DNA from: Pseudocitrobacter vendiensis
GTDB lineage: Bacteria > Pseudomonadota > Gammaproteobacteria > Enterobacterales > Enterobacteriaceae
NCBI RefSeq assembly: GCF_943590815.1
Contig: NZ_CALSBS010000025.1
Span: 1 to 60,560, forward strand
DNA length: 60,560 nt
Direction of reading: 5' to 3'
In this document: piece by piece, positions 23,337 to 32,982 of the stretch
Layout: each line of letters opens with the position of its first letter
Position numbering within the stretch: the first letter of the stretch is position 1
Made by a program: the position numbers and the translations under genes
The notes under the pieces: generated by a model
What the model saw: only the letters and a program-made list of their open reading frames with translations
Told to the model about the DNA's origin: nothing
Databases searched by the model: none

Positions 23337-23999
23337 TTACATAAGTTTTTGAAAGTTAGACCACAAGCGGTTGAGTGCAATTCCCAATATCAGCAATGCG
23401 ACAGGGGGGAACAGTTGAGCGATATTGTTAAAAAGAGACATATTAGGCATTGAGAGGTAAACAAAGGTTAATGCACCAATTATCCAGAAGGCTCTGAACC
23501 AGATCCTGTAAAACTGAACGGTTACATTACCGAAAACGTAACGTTTTAATTTCCATTGATACATGCCGTCAGCGAGCATAGCAATTAAGTAAGGTGAAAA
23601 CACAATCAGCCAGCCGAGTATCAGATTCCAGCGGAAAATGGACTGATAAATGAGCAAGGGGAGATTCTTTGCCACAGTGTAGTTTACCGATGACATCTTC
23701 TCTGCAACGTAATTCAGCCCACGCGCAGGTTTCGTCGTTTCCGGGATCAGTATCGTATTCAGATATTCGATCAGCTTATAGTCATTAATCAGAGTCGACA
23801 AAGTAGCTTCACTATTTGCAATAACCGACAACCACCGGTCATTAGAAATGAGGCTACGACTGGCGTTCACCTCCTGAGTGATTTGTTGCTTTAGATCGTC
23901 AGTATTCTGGAAGCCCAGACTATAAATAAGATAAAGCATCATCCCTAAAAAAAGCAGTCCTCTGATGAATACTGCCCGTGCAGAATTATCCGCAGCCAT
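23337..23999 (-). CDS. traJ: TraJ-like conjugal membrane protein (DUF4400 type)
   Basis: A 220-residue protein with about four transmembrane segments (residues 10-28, 122-143, 165-185, 192-213). It matches the size and topology of R27/SXT TraJ, which sits in the inner membrane and interacts with the TraG-type coupling protein (established for R27). The start overlaps the stop of the preceding gene by 14 nt. The assignment rests on topology and position, as the sequence itself has no simple motif. Confidence 0.7.
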   Translation of the reverse strand: MAADNSARAVFIRGLLFLGMMLYLIYSLGFQNTDDLKQQITQEVNASRSLISNDRWLSVIANSEATLSTLINDYKLIEYLNTILIPETTKPARGLNYVAEKMSSVNYTVAKNLPLLIYQSIFRWNLILGWLIVFSPYLIAMLADGMYQWKLKRYVFGNVTVQFYRIWFRAFWIIGALTFVYLSMPNMSLFNNIAQLFPPVALLILGIALNRLWSNFQKLM

Positions 24000-25089
24000 T
24001 TGCGTCCCTCCACTCCCTGAATAAGTCTAATCGGTCGCCATGGTCACGGTAGTGGCTTCGCCAGATTGTTGGCACACCCAGCAACCAGTGGTATTGCTGC
24101 GGGATTATGTGGTTGATCAGGCTGAACTCAGCCAGTTCCTTATGCTCCGGACTTTTCCAATGAATTTGACCGGGTTCAGGAACATAGACACAGGCTTTTT
24201 CCTTTGCAGCCTGACGGCTAAACTCAACAAAATTAATCCCCCAGGGCGTCCAGTGTCGGTATCTCCCGGTGATCCCTGTATTAAATACCGGGAGCGTTAG
24301 CATGGTGTCTGCGTAGGTTGAGATGACCTTTTTGCACACACAAGGGCTATCAATTTGCTCCCGGTCGAGGTGTGTTAATAGTGCCCGGTCCATAATGTGG
24401 TTGAACATATTGGCATACAGCCCGGTCGGGTCGGGCAGGCGGTCAATCGCCGAGATTAGTTTAAATTTGATACGAGAGAGAAACGCCGAGTCTTCTATGG
24501 TAAGAATGTGACTTAATGTGGTTTCAGGGTGAATGAGTGGCTTATTGCGTTGTACTTGTTTAAACGTGACGCTGTCAGGCAGCGTAATAAACGCCGATGC
24601 AGCACTCGTAAAATTGACAAAATAGGGAAGTAAATAACTCCCCAGCATTTTTGAATTTTTATCAACAAGGCGGCGGCGCTCTTCAGAATTGTCGAATGTA
24701 ATGCGAAAACCAATAAATTTTCGCTGTCCGTCTTCGCTCGTAAGAAGAGACTGAACCCATTCATCACAAGGTCCCTGAGCTACGGACCAGTAACTTGTTT
24801 CATGGTCACCGTATTCATTGCTGGTGGACAGTTCCCCTTGGAGCAGAAAAAGCTCGGAAAGGATAATAGCCAGCGCTGATAAAGACTCAGCATCGTTGTC
24901 ATGGCAAAATTGCCCCACAGATTTCAAAGCACCTTTTTCAATCCCTGCCAGACGGTCACGAACATCCTGCGAATCGGCAAACTTCAGGCCTAATGACTGC
25001 ATACGCCGTTTAACAAGCGAACGGCTTTTACTGACTTTCAGAGATGAACTGAAAATTTGATTTTGTGTCAGAGTAATTTGCTCGTCCAT
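23986..25089 (-). CDS. transfer-operon protein of unknown function, 367 aa
   Basis: Starts at ATG 25089, overlapping the traG stop (TGATG). A soluble, mainly helical protein, with Asp/Glu and aromatic clusters (YSWVAQGPCDEWVQ-like at about 90-105). No catalytic motif is evident. It sits between the coupling protein and TraJ genes, so a role in DNA processing or coupling is plausible but not proven. Family not recognised. Confidence 0.75.
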   Translation of the reverse strand: MDEQITLTQNQIFSSSLKVSKSRSLVKRRMQSLGLKFADSQDVRDRLAGIEKGALKSVGQFCHDNDAESLSALAIILSELFLLQGELSTSNEYGDHETSYWSVAQGPCDEWVQSLLTSEDGQRKFIGFRITFDNSEERRRLVDKNSKMLGSYLLPYFVNFTSAASAFITLPDSVTFKQVQRNKPLIHPETTLSHILTIEDSAFLSRIKFKLISAIDRLPDPTGLYANMFNHIMDRALLTHLDREQIDSPCVCKKVISTYADTMLTLPVFNTGITGRYRHWTPWGINFVEFSRQAAKEKACVYVPEPGQIHWKSPEHKELAEFSLINHIIPQQYHWLLGVPTIWRSHYRDHGDRLDLFREWRDANGCG

Positions 25090-27173
25090 CAATGCAATTT
25101 CCTTAGATGTTTATTTAAATAGTCTAAACCCACATTCTGACGCAAAGTTACTTTTCCGGCTGGTTTCAGGAACATCTCCAATAATGTTGTATTGGGTCTC
25201 ATCGAGTTTTCACTTACGGCAATCGGGATCTGCCCGACGACTTTACGACCATCCTGAAGTCTGGCCACAATATGAAATTTTGGAACCTGGCCTAAAAGCT
25301 CTTTCGGAATACTTTCTTCCAGCGTTGTTTGCTTTCTTTCTGATATCGAACCAGAGAAGTTATTATGCGGCAAAGTGGTTTCTGATCCTGTCGTATACGT
25401 GACCATATTTGTACTAATTGGACTTTTACCAAAGTTTTCTACAACCAGCGTTTGCGTTGGGGTGTCGTTTACCCGCAGGCTAATGTAATTGTTACACAGA
25501 CCCGTAATACGATTTGCAGTCTCAACGTTTGCTGCTGCAATAAAATCGGAAATGGTTTGCGTGCAAATAAACAATGCAATTTGTGCGGCACGACCCTGAG
25601 CGAGTAAGTTTATCATTGAATTGTTGATTGCGGAGTGTGCTTCGTCGACGAAAATACTGATCCTTGAATGTGAGGACATATCACCATCATCAGAGTTATA
25701 GCGACTACCCGCGCAGGACGTCAGGTCTGACATTATCAACTGCGAAATAGCCCGGGCGGATTCCGGGTTGGAAAGACCATCGAGCGAGATATAGAGAACA
25801 CCTCCGGTACTGAATATTCCATCTGAAGTGACTATTTCACGCGAAGTGAGTGAATTAGGTGACGGCGAAAGCAATTCATTCAGTGGTTGTTCGGTCAGAC
25901 GACTGAACAGCGGCATAATACCCGCTGTCATTTTTGACATGTGCTCAGGATCAGACAAAGAATAATCTACTAACCGGCCGACGGTATCAATCCAATCAAT
26001 GGGCTCGGCACCTTCATAATTCAAGAAGTGGGCAGAAAACCATTCAACAAGGCGCTTAAAGCGGACTTGTAGAGTATCATTCGAAGAATATTTCACCTTT
26101 TCCATCCATACATCGGGCCCGTAGTGCCGTGCATAACAGCATTCCAGAACTTTTACGGTGAGGTTCAGGATTGCCATGTGGCTTTTCATGTTTTTATGAA
26201 TGAGATATATCGACGGTTTTTTATCCGTGTAAGACAGACCGGTGATCACAGTTGAAACGAGAGCCTCGGCATATTGTACGAATGGGTTAACTTCCCCGGG
26301 AACCGAAACCAGACTAAGAAGGCGTGAGGTGAGGTCCGAAACATTGGTATAAGCGTTGCAGACATCAATACACACTGAAGAAGAAGGCTGGGCAGGGTGA
26401 AACTTATAAAATGGCAACCCAAGTTCCGCCGCTTCATCCATAAGTGACTGCCGCCAATCTGCGTCGTTCTTTGGATCAATAACCACAATGACGTGGCCTA
26501 AATGCAGCATACTGATGCTCAATAACCGCTGAAGGACTGTTTTACCGGTACCGACGTTTCCGGTAATGAGGGTATGGCCGAACCAGTTATCTTCGGTAAC
26601 AAAAATTGGCGCCCGTTTATCAACAGCAAAAATGGCGTTACTGCCACCCATGGATCTGGCCATCGCCTCAAAATGCCGCGCTATGGGGTTTAGGGCAAAT
26701 GGCAGGGCTATCTCTCTTTTATCGCTTGAGAGATTGGCAATTTGATACGCGCGATCTGCATGCTCGGGACCCCATTCAAAGCCGTTACAGAAGTAGGTTT
26801 TTCTGTCCGGTACCTGACGGTTGGATTTTTTATACTCTTGTACCAGCTGGCGGTACTTTCGCTCGTTAGAGAAAAAGTTACTTTTGTTGATCGACCTGAG
26901 CGATTTAAGGCTAATAAACATAATCTGGCGCTGAAACACGCGCCAGTGCGCCATCAAATAAGGGTATGCCGTTTTACAGCGGTACAAACAAACCAAAAGC
27001 ATGAAGGCAGCGGTATACAAAATGATGGGGGCAATATTCAACCCATCTGATCGAAACCCCATAAACAGCATTATTATGGCGCAAATTAAAAGTACTGAGG
27101 CACTTCTGTACTCCAATATCGGCCTGTAAAAGTTTTCCTGGGCGTGCAGGTTGGTCCTTTTTGATTTTGCCAT
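25089..27173 (-). CDS. traG: TraG/TraD-family coupling ATPase (type IV)
   Basis: A 694-residue coupling protein linking the relaxosome to the mating channel. Two N-terminal membrane helices (about 26-40 and 48-64) are followed by the ATPase domain: Walker A GNVGTGKT at 205-212 and Walker B FVDEAH about 505-510. It binds and pumps DNA with the relaxase. It is co-translated with traI (TAATG) and with the following orf. Two copies of the dispersed motif, at 25143 and 26872, lie in its coding sequence. Confidence 0.93.
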   Translation of the reverse strand: MAKSKRTNLHAQENFYRPILEYRSASVLLICAIIMLFMGFRSDGLNIAPIILYTAAFMLLVCLYRCKTAYPYLMAHWRVFQRQIMFISLKSLRSINKSNFFSNERKYRQLVQEYKKSNRQVPDRKTYFCNGFEWGPEHADRAYQIANLSSDKREIALPFALNPIARHFEAMARSMGGSNAIFAVDKRAPIFVTEDNWFGHTLITGNVGTGKTVLQRLLSISMLHLGHVIVVIDPKNDADWRQSLMDEAAELGLPFYKFHPAQPSSSVCIDVCNAYTNVSDLTSRLLSLVSVPGEVNPFVQYAEALVSTVITGLSYTDKKPSIYLIHKNMKSHMAILNLTVKVLECCYARHYGPDVWMEKVKYSSNDTLQVRFKRLVEWFSAHFLNYEGAEPIDWIDTVGRLVDYSLSDPEHMSKMTAGIMPLFSRLTEQPLNELLSPSPNSLTSREIVTSDGIFSTGGVLYISLDGLSNPESARAISQLIMSDLTSCAGSRYNSDDGDMSSHSRISIFVDEAHSAINNSMINLLAQGRAAQIALFICTQTISDFIAAANVETANRITGLCNNYISLRVNDTPTQTLVVENFGKSPISTNMVTYTTGSETTLPHNNFSGSISERKQTTLEESIPKELLGQVPKFHIVARLQDGRKVVGQIPIAVSENSMRPNTTLLEMFLKPAGKVTLRQNVGLDYLNKHLRKLH
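25143..25155. repeat. dispersed motif copy inside traG (3' end)
   Basis: AAAGTTACTTTT on the + strand. On the coding strand it reads AAA-GTA-ACT, giving Lys-Val-Thr. Confidence 0.75.
26872..26885. repeat. dispersed motif copy inside traG (5' part)
   Basis: AAAAGTTACTTTT on the + strand. On the coding strand it is read in another frame as Lys-Ser-Asn-Phe, unlike the Lys-Val-Thr copy in the same gene. Confidence 0.78.
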
Positions 27174-30100
27174 TATAGATTCCCTACATCTTTAAGTGTG
27201 TTAATGATTAACTCAATATCGACCTTTGCCCGGTCGGATGCGGCTACCAGAGTTGGCATGTTGAATGCGAAACATTTTGTATTGACTATGGCGCCGGAGG
27301 TGACCTGGTATTGAGGAAGCTGGTTAAAAAGCTCAGGCGCATTTAACTGCGTCCCGTATTTTTCAACACATGACTGGGTCAGAAAAAAGGTGTTCTGGGT
27401 CAAAACCATGAATCGGTTTTTCCGCTTTCTTTTAAACGACCCAGATAACTTAGTCAGAATGTGGTGAAGCATTGTGGCAATTTCGACGTATTCAAGTTCT
27501 GTAACTTCACCGCCACTTAGCAGGGTAAAATCTTCCAGTGTCTCCTTTTCTTCTGCACCAGGTTGGTCAACGGCAATAGGAGCCTGAACTGTGGCAGAGT
27601 TGGATCGATTAAAGGCTTCTTTCACTGGAGTCGTGACCGGCGGATTTTCATGCTTCTTCTCTGCTTGAGTGTTTACCGCAAACAGACGAGCCAGGGCCGG
27701 AGATAGATGGTTCGCTTTCTCCCCGGCGGGTTCCGATTTTATAGGGTCCTGTGATGACACAGGACTTGTTAAAATTACTTCTTTCCCGGTTGTATTGGGA
27801 GCTGGTGGCTCTCTGGTATCCTCAGGATCATTCAATTTACCGGGCGCAACGACCTGGTCTGTTTCATCATGGAATTCGGCGACATCGCTATTTTTCGCCT
27901 CAGGCTGGGGGGGTTCAACCACAGAGTTGTCGGCGACTATAAAGTCAGAATATGCCTCACTATCGCTATCTAGGGTTTCTTCCAGCAGGTGGCCATATTG
28001 CTCATACTCAGAAGCAGTGACGGTCTCCGGTTCGGAGTGGGCGTTAATCTGTTCAGCTACCGAATTGGCCTCTACAGCCTGGGGGGTATTCAGTCGCGCC
28101 GGAGGGAGATCAAGCGGTGTTTGTGGGGGCGAAACCGCTTCGTTTAATGATGGACTTTCAGGGATATCCAACGGCTGGTACATTGACGTATCAAAAAGCG
28201 ACTTCAGCGTAGAAGTGGTTCGGGGTTCCGAGGTGCTCACCTGAATACCAGCACAGTTATCCCCCAGTTGTATCAGGCGTAGATTGTTTACGTCACGGAC
28301 TATCCACATACCATCCAGTGATCCATCACGGTACGTCAGCTGGAAAAAGGGCCCATCACAAAATGCCGCCTCATCAATACCAGGGATTAACGCAATAGCA
28401 GCATCGAGATTAAGGTAAGGTACGGAATCAATATTAATGACTGCGTTGTGGGGCAGTGGGGCGCTCAGAAGCATTTCATGCAGCTGCTCGACCAGACGCA
28501 TCTGACTCTGCTCTTCATGTTCCTCTACCCGTTCCTTTTCATCCAAGCCGCCTGTTCCGGCTGTATCTGTTGGCGTAGTAACCTGCGGATCAATAATATC
28601 GGTTGCTTTATCCGTGCCAGCCGCCTCCACACTTTCTGTGATGGCTTCAGTATTTTCACTGCTTTTACCGTTGACACTGTCGGCATCAGGGCCGTTCACG
28701 AGTTTGAGTCCGTATTGTGGAGTATCTTCAATGGCGTCGCTTACGGTGTCCGTTACTCTGGTAACAGACTCACGACCCGGGACCGGCCTTCTGTATTCTG
28801 TTACAGTTTTCTGTTCATCAATATAGATGAAATCTTTATTTGCATTAACGCTGAAGAGGCCCGGAACAGAATCCGGGATTTTATATGAGTCAAAAATTAA
28901 CCCGATCCAGCGAAGTTTCAGGAGATTATAAAATTCCAGCTTACCGATACCGTTTCGGAAGATGCTGGCTATTTCATTTTCCGAGTATGTCCCGGGAATA
29001 AAATAATGAACCACACGCTCATCATCGTAAGGCTCAACATAACCCCGTTGAACCAGCGACTCTACTAGTACAGTTTTACCTGCATCCCCCTGTGGGAAGT
29101 TGAACTTGTGGGCCGCAAAATCACTAAGTACAAAGTCGAGGAAGGCGTTTTCATTGAGGTAAACTTCACCGTTTACAATAATGATGTGCATGGGTTTGGA
29201 TTTATAGTTATTAATATTAATACTGGTGAAGTTATGCTTAATGGTACCTATTGCTCTTGCCGCAGCATCATTCGACCGCAGACCCATTATCGGGTCCCTC
29301 AATACATTAAGGTCAGTTCCCGTTGAATAATAATCTGAGGTTCTTACACATTTGGACAGAAAGTCATTGCCATCGTTATAGACATTCAGTGCCGTAACCA
29401 TTTTTGCATAGACGCGCTCCTTTTTGACACGGTCGAGGAATGACATACAGACCGGATCTAATATTCTCTCAAGGAAAACGCTTGACCATATATTATGTTG
29501 GTTATGAATGCGTTTTCGCCAATGTATTTCATATTCGACAACATTGTTTTCACGTGCCCAGTCAAGCAGGCTTTGCGAGCTTGGCGCCCATGTTAAAGTT
29601 TCATTCAGATTCAGACTTACTATATCGAGGTCATATACCTTTCCGGCATCATGCACAAGGCCACAGATAAAAGCGGCATAGAGATATACTTTTCGGCGAA
29701 TGACTTCTTCATCCTGATACCCAATTGGGCGCAATTCAGAATGATTGGCATTTTTTAAAGAAATCATTGCAACTTCCAGGCTATGTGACAACAATCCGCC
29801 AATACCATTATGGTGGTGGTTTTCTGAAGCAGGAAGTAAATGAATCCAACGGATGTATTCAATCAATGGTTTTAAAACCAGATTGGTGAAGGTAAAGGCA
29901 TCCTCACGGATGTCTCCATCACTTATTGCCAGCATCATAGAGATTGAGTGCAGTTTATCTCTGTAAAGAGAAAGAATAGACTGCTCATTAAACGTTTGTA
30001 TCCCAGCTGGCCGAGTTGGGTACTCAATGAATTTCAGGACTTCAAGATTCGGGTGATCCGGTACAGTGTATTTCTGATCCCCTATAATCTGAGCAAATGG

Positions 30101-30208
30101 TGAAAGACTCGAAACATCCTTCATCATTAACTCAGCCACATCATTCTCCCTACTGGAGAAGATGCCTAAAACTCTTTGTATACTTAGGAATAGCGCCCTG
30201 AAATTCAT
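27173..30208 (-). CDS. traI: MOBH-type relaxase (TraI_2 family)
   Basis: ATG at 30208 is chosen because AAGGA lies 7 nt upstream; the frame is open to 30250. The 1011-residue protein has an N-terminal TraI_2 relaxase domain with an HD-like metal site: HHHNGIGGLLSHSLEVA about residues 128-144, GLVHDAGKVYDL about 181-192. Such relaxases nick at oriT and stay attached to DNA. A long acidic/Pro-Thr-rich spacer (about 510-850) precedes a conserved C-terminal domain. It is the central gene of the transfer operon, downstream of traH and an orf, and is coupled to traG. Confidence 0.93.
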   Translation of the reverse strand: MNFRALFLSIQRVLGIFSSRENDVAELMMKDVSSLSPFAQIIGDQKYTVPDHPNLEVLKFIEYPTRPAGIQTFNEQSILSLYRDKLHSISMMLAISDGDIREDAFTFTNLVLKPLIEYIRWIHLLPASENHHHNGIGGLLSHSLEVAMISLKNANHSELRPIGYQDEEVIRRKVYLYAAFICGLVHDAGKVYDLDIVSLNLNETLTWAPSSQSLLDWARENNVVEYEIHWRKRIHNQHNIWSSVFLERILDPVCMSFLDRVKKERVYAKMVTALNVYNDGNDFLSKCVRTSDYYSTGTDLNVLRDPIMGLRSNDAAARAIGTIKHNFTSININNYKSKPMHIIIVNGEVYLNENAFLDFVLSDFAAHKFNFPQGDAGKTVLVESLVQRGYVEPYDDERVVHYFIPGTYSENEIASIFRNGIGKLEFYNLLKLRWIGLIFDSYKIPDSVPGLFSVNANKDFIYIDEQKTVTEYRRPVPGRESVTRVTDTVSDAIEDTPQYGLKLVNGPDADSVNGKSSENTEAITESVEAAGTDKATDIIDPQVTTPTDTAGTGGLDEKERVEEHEEQSQMRLVEQLHEMLLSAPLPHNAVINIDSVPYLNLDAAIALIPGIDEAAFCDGPFFQLTYRDGSLDGMWIVRDVNNLRLIQLGDNCAGIQVSTSEPRTTSTLKSLFDTSMYQPLDIPESPSLNEAVSPPQTPLDLPPARLNTPQAVEANSVAEQINAHSEPETVTASEYEQYGHLLEETLDSDSEAYSDFIVADNSVVEPPQPEAKNSDVAEFHDETDQVVAPGKLNDPEDTREPPAPNTTGKEVILTSPVSSQDPIKSEPAGEKANHLSPALARLFAVNTQAEKKHENPPVTTPVKEAFNRSNSATVQAPIAVDQPGAEEKETLEDFTLLSGGEVTELEYVEIATMLHHILTKLSGSFKRKRKNRFMVLTQNTFFLTQSCVEKYGTQLNAPELFNQLPQYQVTSGAIVNTKCFAFNMPTLVAASDRAKVDIELIINTLKDVGNL

Positions 30209-30218
30209 CAAATAATCC

Positions 30219-30941
30219 TTATTGGCGTTTACCAGATAGTTCCGCAGCAATATATGCCTGCACGCTTTTGTACTGTTTTACCTTTTCGATAAACTCATCA
30301 GGACTGTAAGAACCTTTTACATGGCGCGACACGTTAAGTGTTTTTTTGACCCGTTCGATATACATGTTGAGACTTCGGATAATATTGTGCGCCATTACGT
30401 TGTAATCGCTAACCGGCAGCTGACCCAGAGAGTTGAATTTATACATCTGGGTCAGAAGGTTGTTCATTTCAAAGATGTGCTTATAAAATCGCATCGTGTT
30501 CTGGTTGTTGAAGTTTAACTGGACAGATTCAAATCTGAACGGAGAAAACTCAGTTGATGAGAAGAATGGATCACTTTCATCAACCTTAATAGTGGCGATG
30601 TGGGCCTCCAGATTCTGCTTCATCAAATTGTTTTCGTCGTGCAATTCATTAAACCAGTCCTGAATTGCCTGCACCAATTCAGGGTGTTTTACCGCATTAA
30701 CCGTCCTGAATAATGATGAAATAGCAATGCTAACATCATTAAAGCCTCTTATTACGGAACGATTCCGTGCCGTAAGAAATCGGTTAAAGTCTGGCGTGCC
30801 TGGAGTAATAGTTACTGTTGCCATGCCGTAATGTTCATTTTTACTTTGCGTGGCTCTTCGGCTATCTTCAGGAGTCTGAGAGGAGCGGGCATTTACATCA
30901 GGTGTCTTCTGCTTGCTTTCATTAATTGTTACGTCGGTCAT
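30219..30941 (-). CDS. transfer-operon protein, 240 aa
   Basis: ATG at 30941 overlaps the traH stop (ATGA). A soluble, helical protein; residues 45-200 look like a long helical bundle with KHIFEMNNLLTQMYKFNS and VMAHNIIRSLNMYIERVKKTL. The first 35 residues are polar. It sits between traH and traI, so it may be a relaxosome accessory protein. No defining motif was seen. Confidence 0.75.
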   Translation of the reverse strand: MTDVTINESKQKTPDVNARSSQTPEDSRRATQSKNEHYGMATVTITPGTPDFNRFLTARNRSVIRGFNDVSIAISSLFRTVNAVKHPELVQAIQDWFNELHDENNLMKQNLEAHIATIKVDESDPFFSSTEFSPFRFESVQLNFNNQNTMRFYKHIFEMNNLLTQMYKFNSLGQLPVSDYNVMAHNIIRSLNMYIERVKKTLNVSRHVKGSYSPDEFIEKVKQYKSVQAYIAAELSGKRQ

Positions 30942-31423
30942 TGTGCCACCTCTGATTTTGAGTATTTACGGATTTTGCGTCCCAGTTCGATATACGCAGT
31001 ATGATAGAACTCAAGTAATTCTCTGTAGGGTTCTAGTACTCCCTCCGTTTTTTCGATCATTTCATATTCCCAGAAGGCATGATTAACAAAGCAGCTTTTC
31101 GAATATTTTCCGCTTTTCATCGCAGAAATCCGTTTCGACATATGACTGGGAGACCTGGTTTTAAACGGGCTGAACTTATGCCAGGTGATTGTAACTTTTT
31201 TGGCATTACCGATTAATTCAATTTTCGGCGCATACGAACCCAGATACTCACGCTTTAGCGTATTGTTAGGCCGGGGTAAATTAATCTCCAGATGATTCCG
31301 TTCTTTCCACTCGATCCAGTAATTTGTGCAAAGGTCTTCAGCTGCCTCCCGCAGAACCTCGATTTGTGAACGCATCAAACTGCGTGATAATTCTAGTGAC
31401 TTTATTAGTTTCGAATTAGACAT
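30938..31423 (-). CDS. traH: TraH-like relaxosome-region protein
   Basis: AGGAGG precedes ATG. A 161-residue basic protein with helical ends (LIKSLELSRSLMRSQIEVLREAAEDL about residues 5-30, and the last 40 residues) and a beta-like middle. It is the first gene of the minus-strand transfer operon and borders the oriT region, as R27 traH does. The name is from position in the R27/R478 family, not from a motif. Basic charge fits DNA binding. Confidence 0.65.
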   Translation of the reverse strand: MSNSKLIKSLELSRSLMRSQIEVLREAAEDLCTNYWIEWKERNHLEINLPRPNNTLKREYLGSYAPKIELIGNAKKVTITWHKFSPFKTRSPSHMSKRISAMKSGKYSKSCFVNHAFWEYEMIEKTEGVLEPYRELLEFYHTAYIELGRKIRKYSKSEVAQ

Positions 31424-31603
31424 GTGACCTCCTGATGTGAAATCACTATACCGAAGTGGTTTTTATTTTTTTTTCACAAACAGGACTTTTTTCCGTGATT
31501 TTTATCGAGAATTTTGAGGTGGGGCTTCGGAGGCGTGAGGAATACAGATAGTGCGCAGCTCCAGATGAACACGGGAACGGCTGAGATGGGCGCATTTAAG
31601 CGC

Positions 31604-31627
31604 GGCAGAAAAGTAACTTTTTCTGCC
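31604..31627. repeat. dispersed motif copy next to the oriT region, in an extended palindrome
   Basis: GGCAGAAAAGTAACTTTTT followed by CTGCC. The motif is framed by a longer near-palindrome, unlike the other copies. Confidence 0.75.
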
Positions 31628-31689
31628 ATGGGTATTTTGAGACCGTGATCTGAAAAGTGCTGTTTTACTTACTAAGTTATACATATATC

Positions 31690-31853
31690 TAGTGCCACTT
31701 TTTAAACAAAAGTGACCCTATGTTTTTTGCGCATAGTGCCACTTTTAAAAAAAGTGACCCTATGTCTTGGCTACATAGGGTCACTTTTCACAAAGAAGTG
31801 ACCCTATGTCGAGGCTTCATAGGACCACTTTTCGGCAAGAAGTGACCCTATGT
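31690..31853. repeat. oriT: 44-bp-period array of palindromes, candidate oriT core
   Basis: Four direct copies of AAGTGACCCTATGT start at 31710, 31752, 31796 and 31840. Inverted partners lie at 31731 (GCATAGTGCCACTT), 31773 (ACATAGGGTCACTT, exact) and 31817 (TCATAGGACCACTT). They form three imperfect palindromes spaced 42-44 bp apart. The region lies between the divergent traH and regulator genes, the position of oriT in R27. The nic site cannot be seen. Confidence 0.7.
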
Positions 31854-32092
31854 AGTAGTCATGTTAATCAATCGGAAAAATATTCATCCTGAATCGCTTT
31901 TTTCGCTAATGTTATTGCCGCTTAATGCCGATAACGATTCGGGCTTTGCTATTTTTTTAAGCGATTAAAATTTCGTTAGCAAGCGCAGGGTTTTTTGATA
32001 AAATTCTGGTTAGTTTGGTCAAAAAGTGTTACAAGTAAGGCCAATGGATGAATGGTTAGTTTTAAGACTCAAATAGGCAGTATTAAAATTCC
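31854..32092. other. AT-rich non-coding part of the oriT region
   Basis: A low-G+C stretch with TTTTTTAAGCGATTAAAATT-type runs and no gene. It may be an unwinding element next to the repeats. Confidence 0.45.
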
Positions 32093-32105
32093 AAAAGTTA
32101 CTTTT
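32093..32105. repeat. dispersed motif copy upstream of the regulator gene
   Basis: AAAAGTTACTTTT, 75 bp before the start of the 32180 gene. With the copy at 31609 it flanks the oriT array. Confidence 0.78.
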
Positions 32106-32179
32106 CATCATTCAAAAACCAAACTTTAATTTCATGTAGAAGATTAGTACAATTGTATTGACGCAAGGACAATCCGCAC

Positions 32180-32977
32180 ATGTCAGAATCAGATAACATA
32201 ACGCGTAACCTACTCGGTAAACTATTACGTACCGAGATTTCGATTATTCGTAGTTACCGTGCATTCCTAATGTTATTGCCTATTCACGGATCTTCTATGT
32301 ATCAAACAGGGTCTCCACTCCTGCAACGCCGTCTATTTGGAACCGGGTTTGGGGCAATGGCTGATAATGCATTCGAAGTTGAAACACGTCCCGGAAGTTT
32401 CCTCGTTCCACGTTCTTTAGGTAAAGAGATCTCGTGGGATAAATTTTTTATGGCCGTTGTTGATGGTGACACTAACGTTATCCGTGAATATGACAGTGAC
32501 GATACTGACTTCGGCATTTACAATGCAGGGGAAAAAGTTACTTTGTTGAATGGGCAGGAAGATTGTTATAATCCGAGCAAAATTCAGCAGTTACGCTCCA
32601 AGTGTGTAGACATACAAAATGATTATTTTATGCAGATCTTCTTTATGTCAATGCTTGCACCTGAGTTTGTCAGTATATTTTTTGGATTAAAGCCTGCTAC
32701 CGTAGATGCAATAAAAGATGTTGGTGTGTCATCACTCAAAGCAATTAACGATGTCGTTCTATTCCCACGAATAATTGCCTTTACACCGGGGTTGGGGGAT
32801 GATAGTGCAACATTAAAATCTAAGGTGTTTGCCTGGGCATACGAATTATCTGCCGACATTCGTTTGGGTAAAGTTAGTGACGACTTAATGGAACTATTGC
32901 GTTACGACACTATGTTTACATGCCACCGTCAGGATGTGTTCAACTCTTTGGCAAATAAAGTGCTCTTGAAGGATTAA
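32180..32977 (+). CDS. trhR: TrhR-like regulator of conjugation
   Basis: A 265-residue protein, soluble and without a signal peptide, in the position of trhR in the R27/R478 transfer region. Together with the next gene it resembles the paired transfer activators seen on other large plasmids and ICEs (IncA/C AcaCD, SXT SetCD). The sequence has no simple DNA-binding motif I can point to, so the identification is by position. A dispersed motif copy at 32532 lies in frame as Lys-Val-Thr. Confidence 0.6.
   Translation: MSESDNITRNLLGKLLRTEISIIRSYRAFLMLLPIHGSSMYQTGSPLLQRRLFGTGFGAMADNAFEVETRPGSFLVPRSLGKEISWDKFFMAVVDGDTNVIREYDSDDTDFGIYNAGEKVTLLNGQEDCYNPSKIQQLRSKCVDIQNDYFMQIFFMSMLAPEFVSIFFGLKPATVDAIKDVGVSSLKAINDVVLFPRIIAFTPGLGDDSATLKSKVFAWAYELSADIRLGKVSDDLMELLRYDTMFTCHRQDVFNSLANKVLLKD
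32532..32544. repeat. dispersed motif copy inside the TrhR-like gene
   Basis: AAAAGTTACTTTG, read as Lys-Val-Thr in the coding frame. Confidence 0.75.
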
Positions 32978-32982
32978 TAAAA

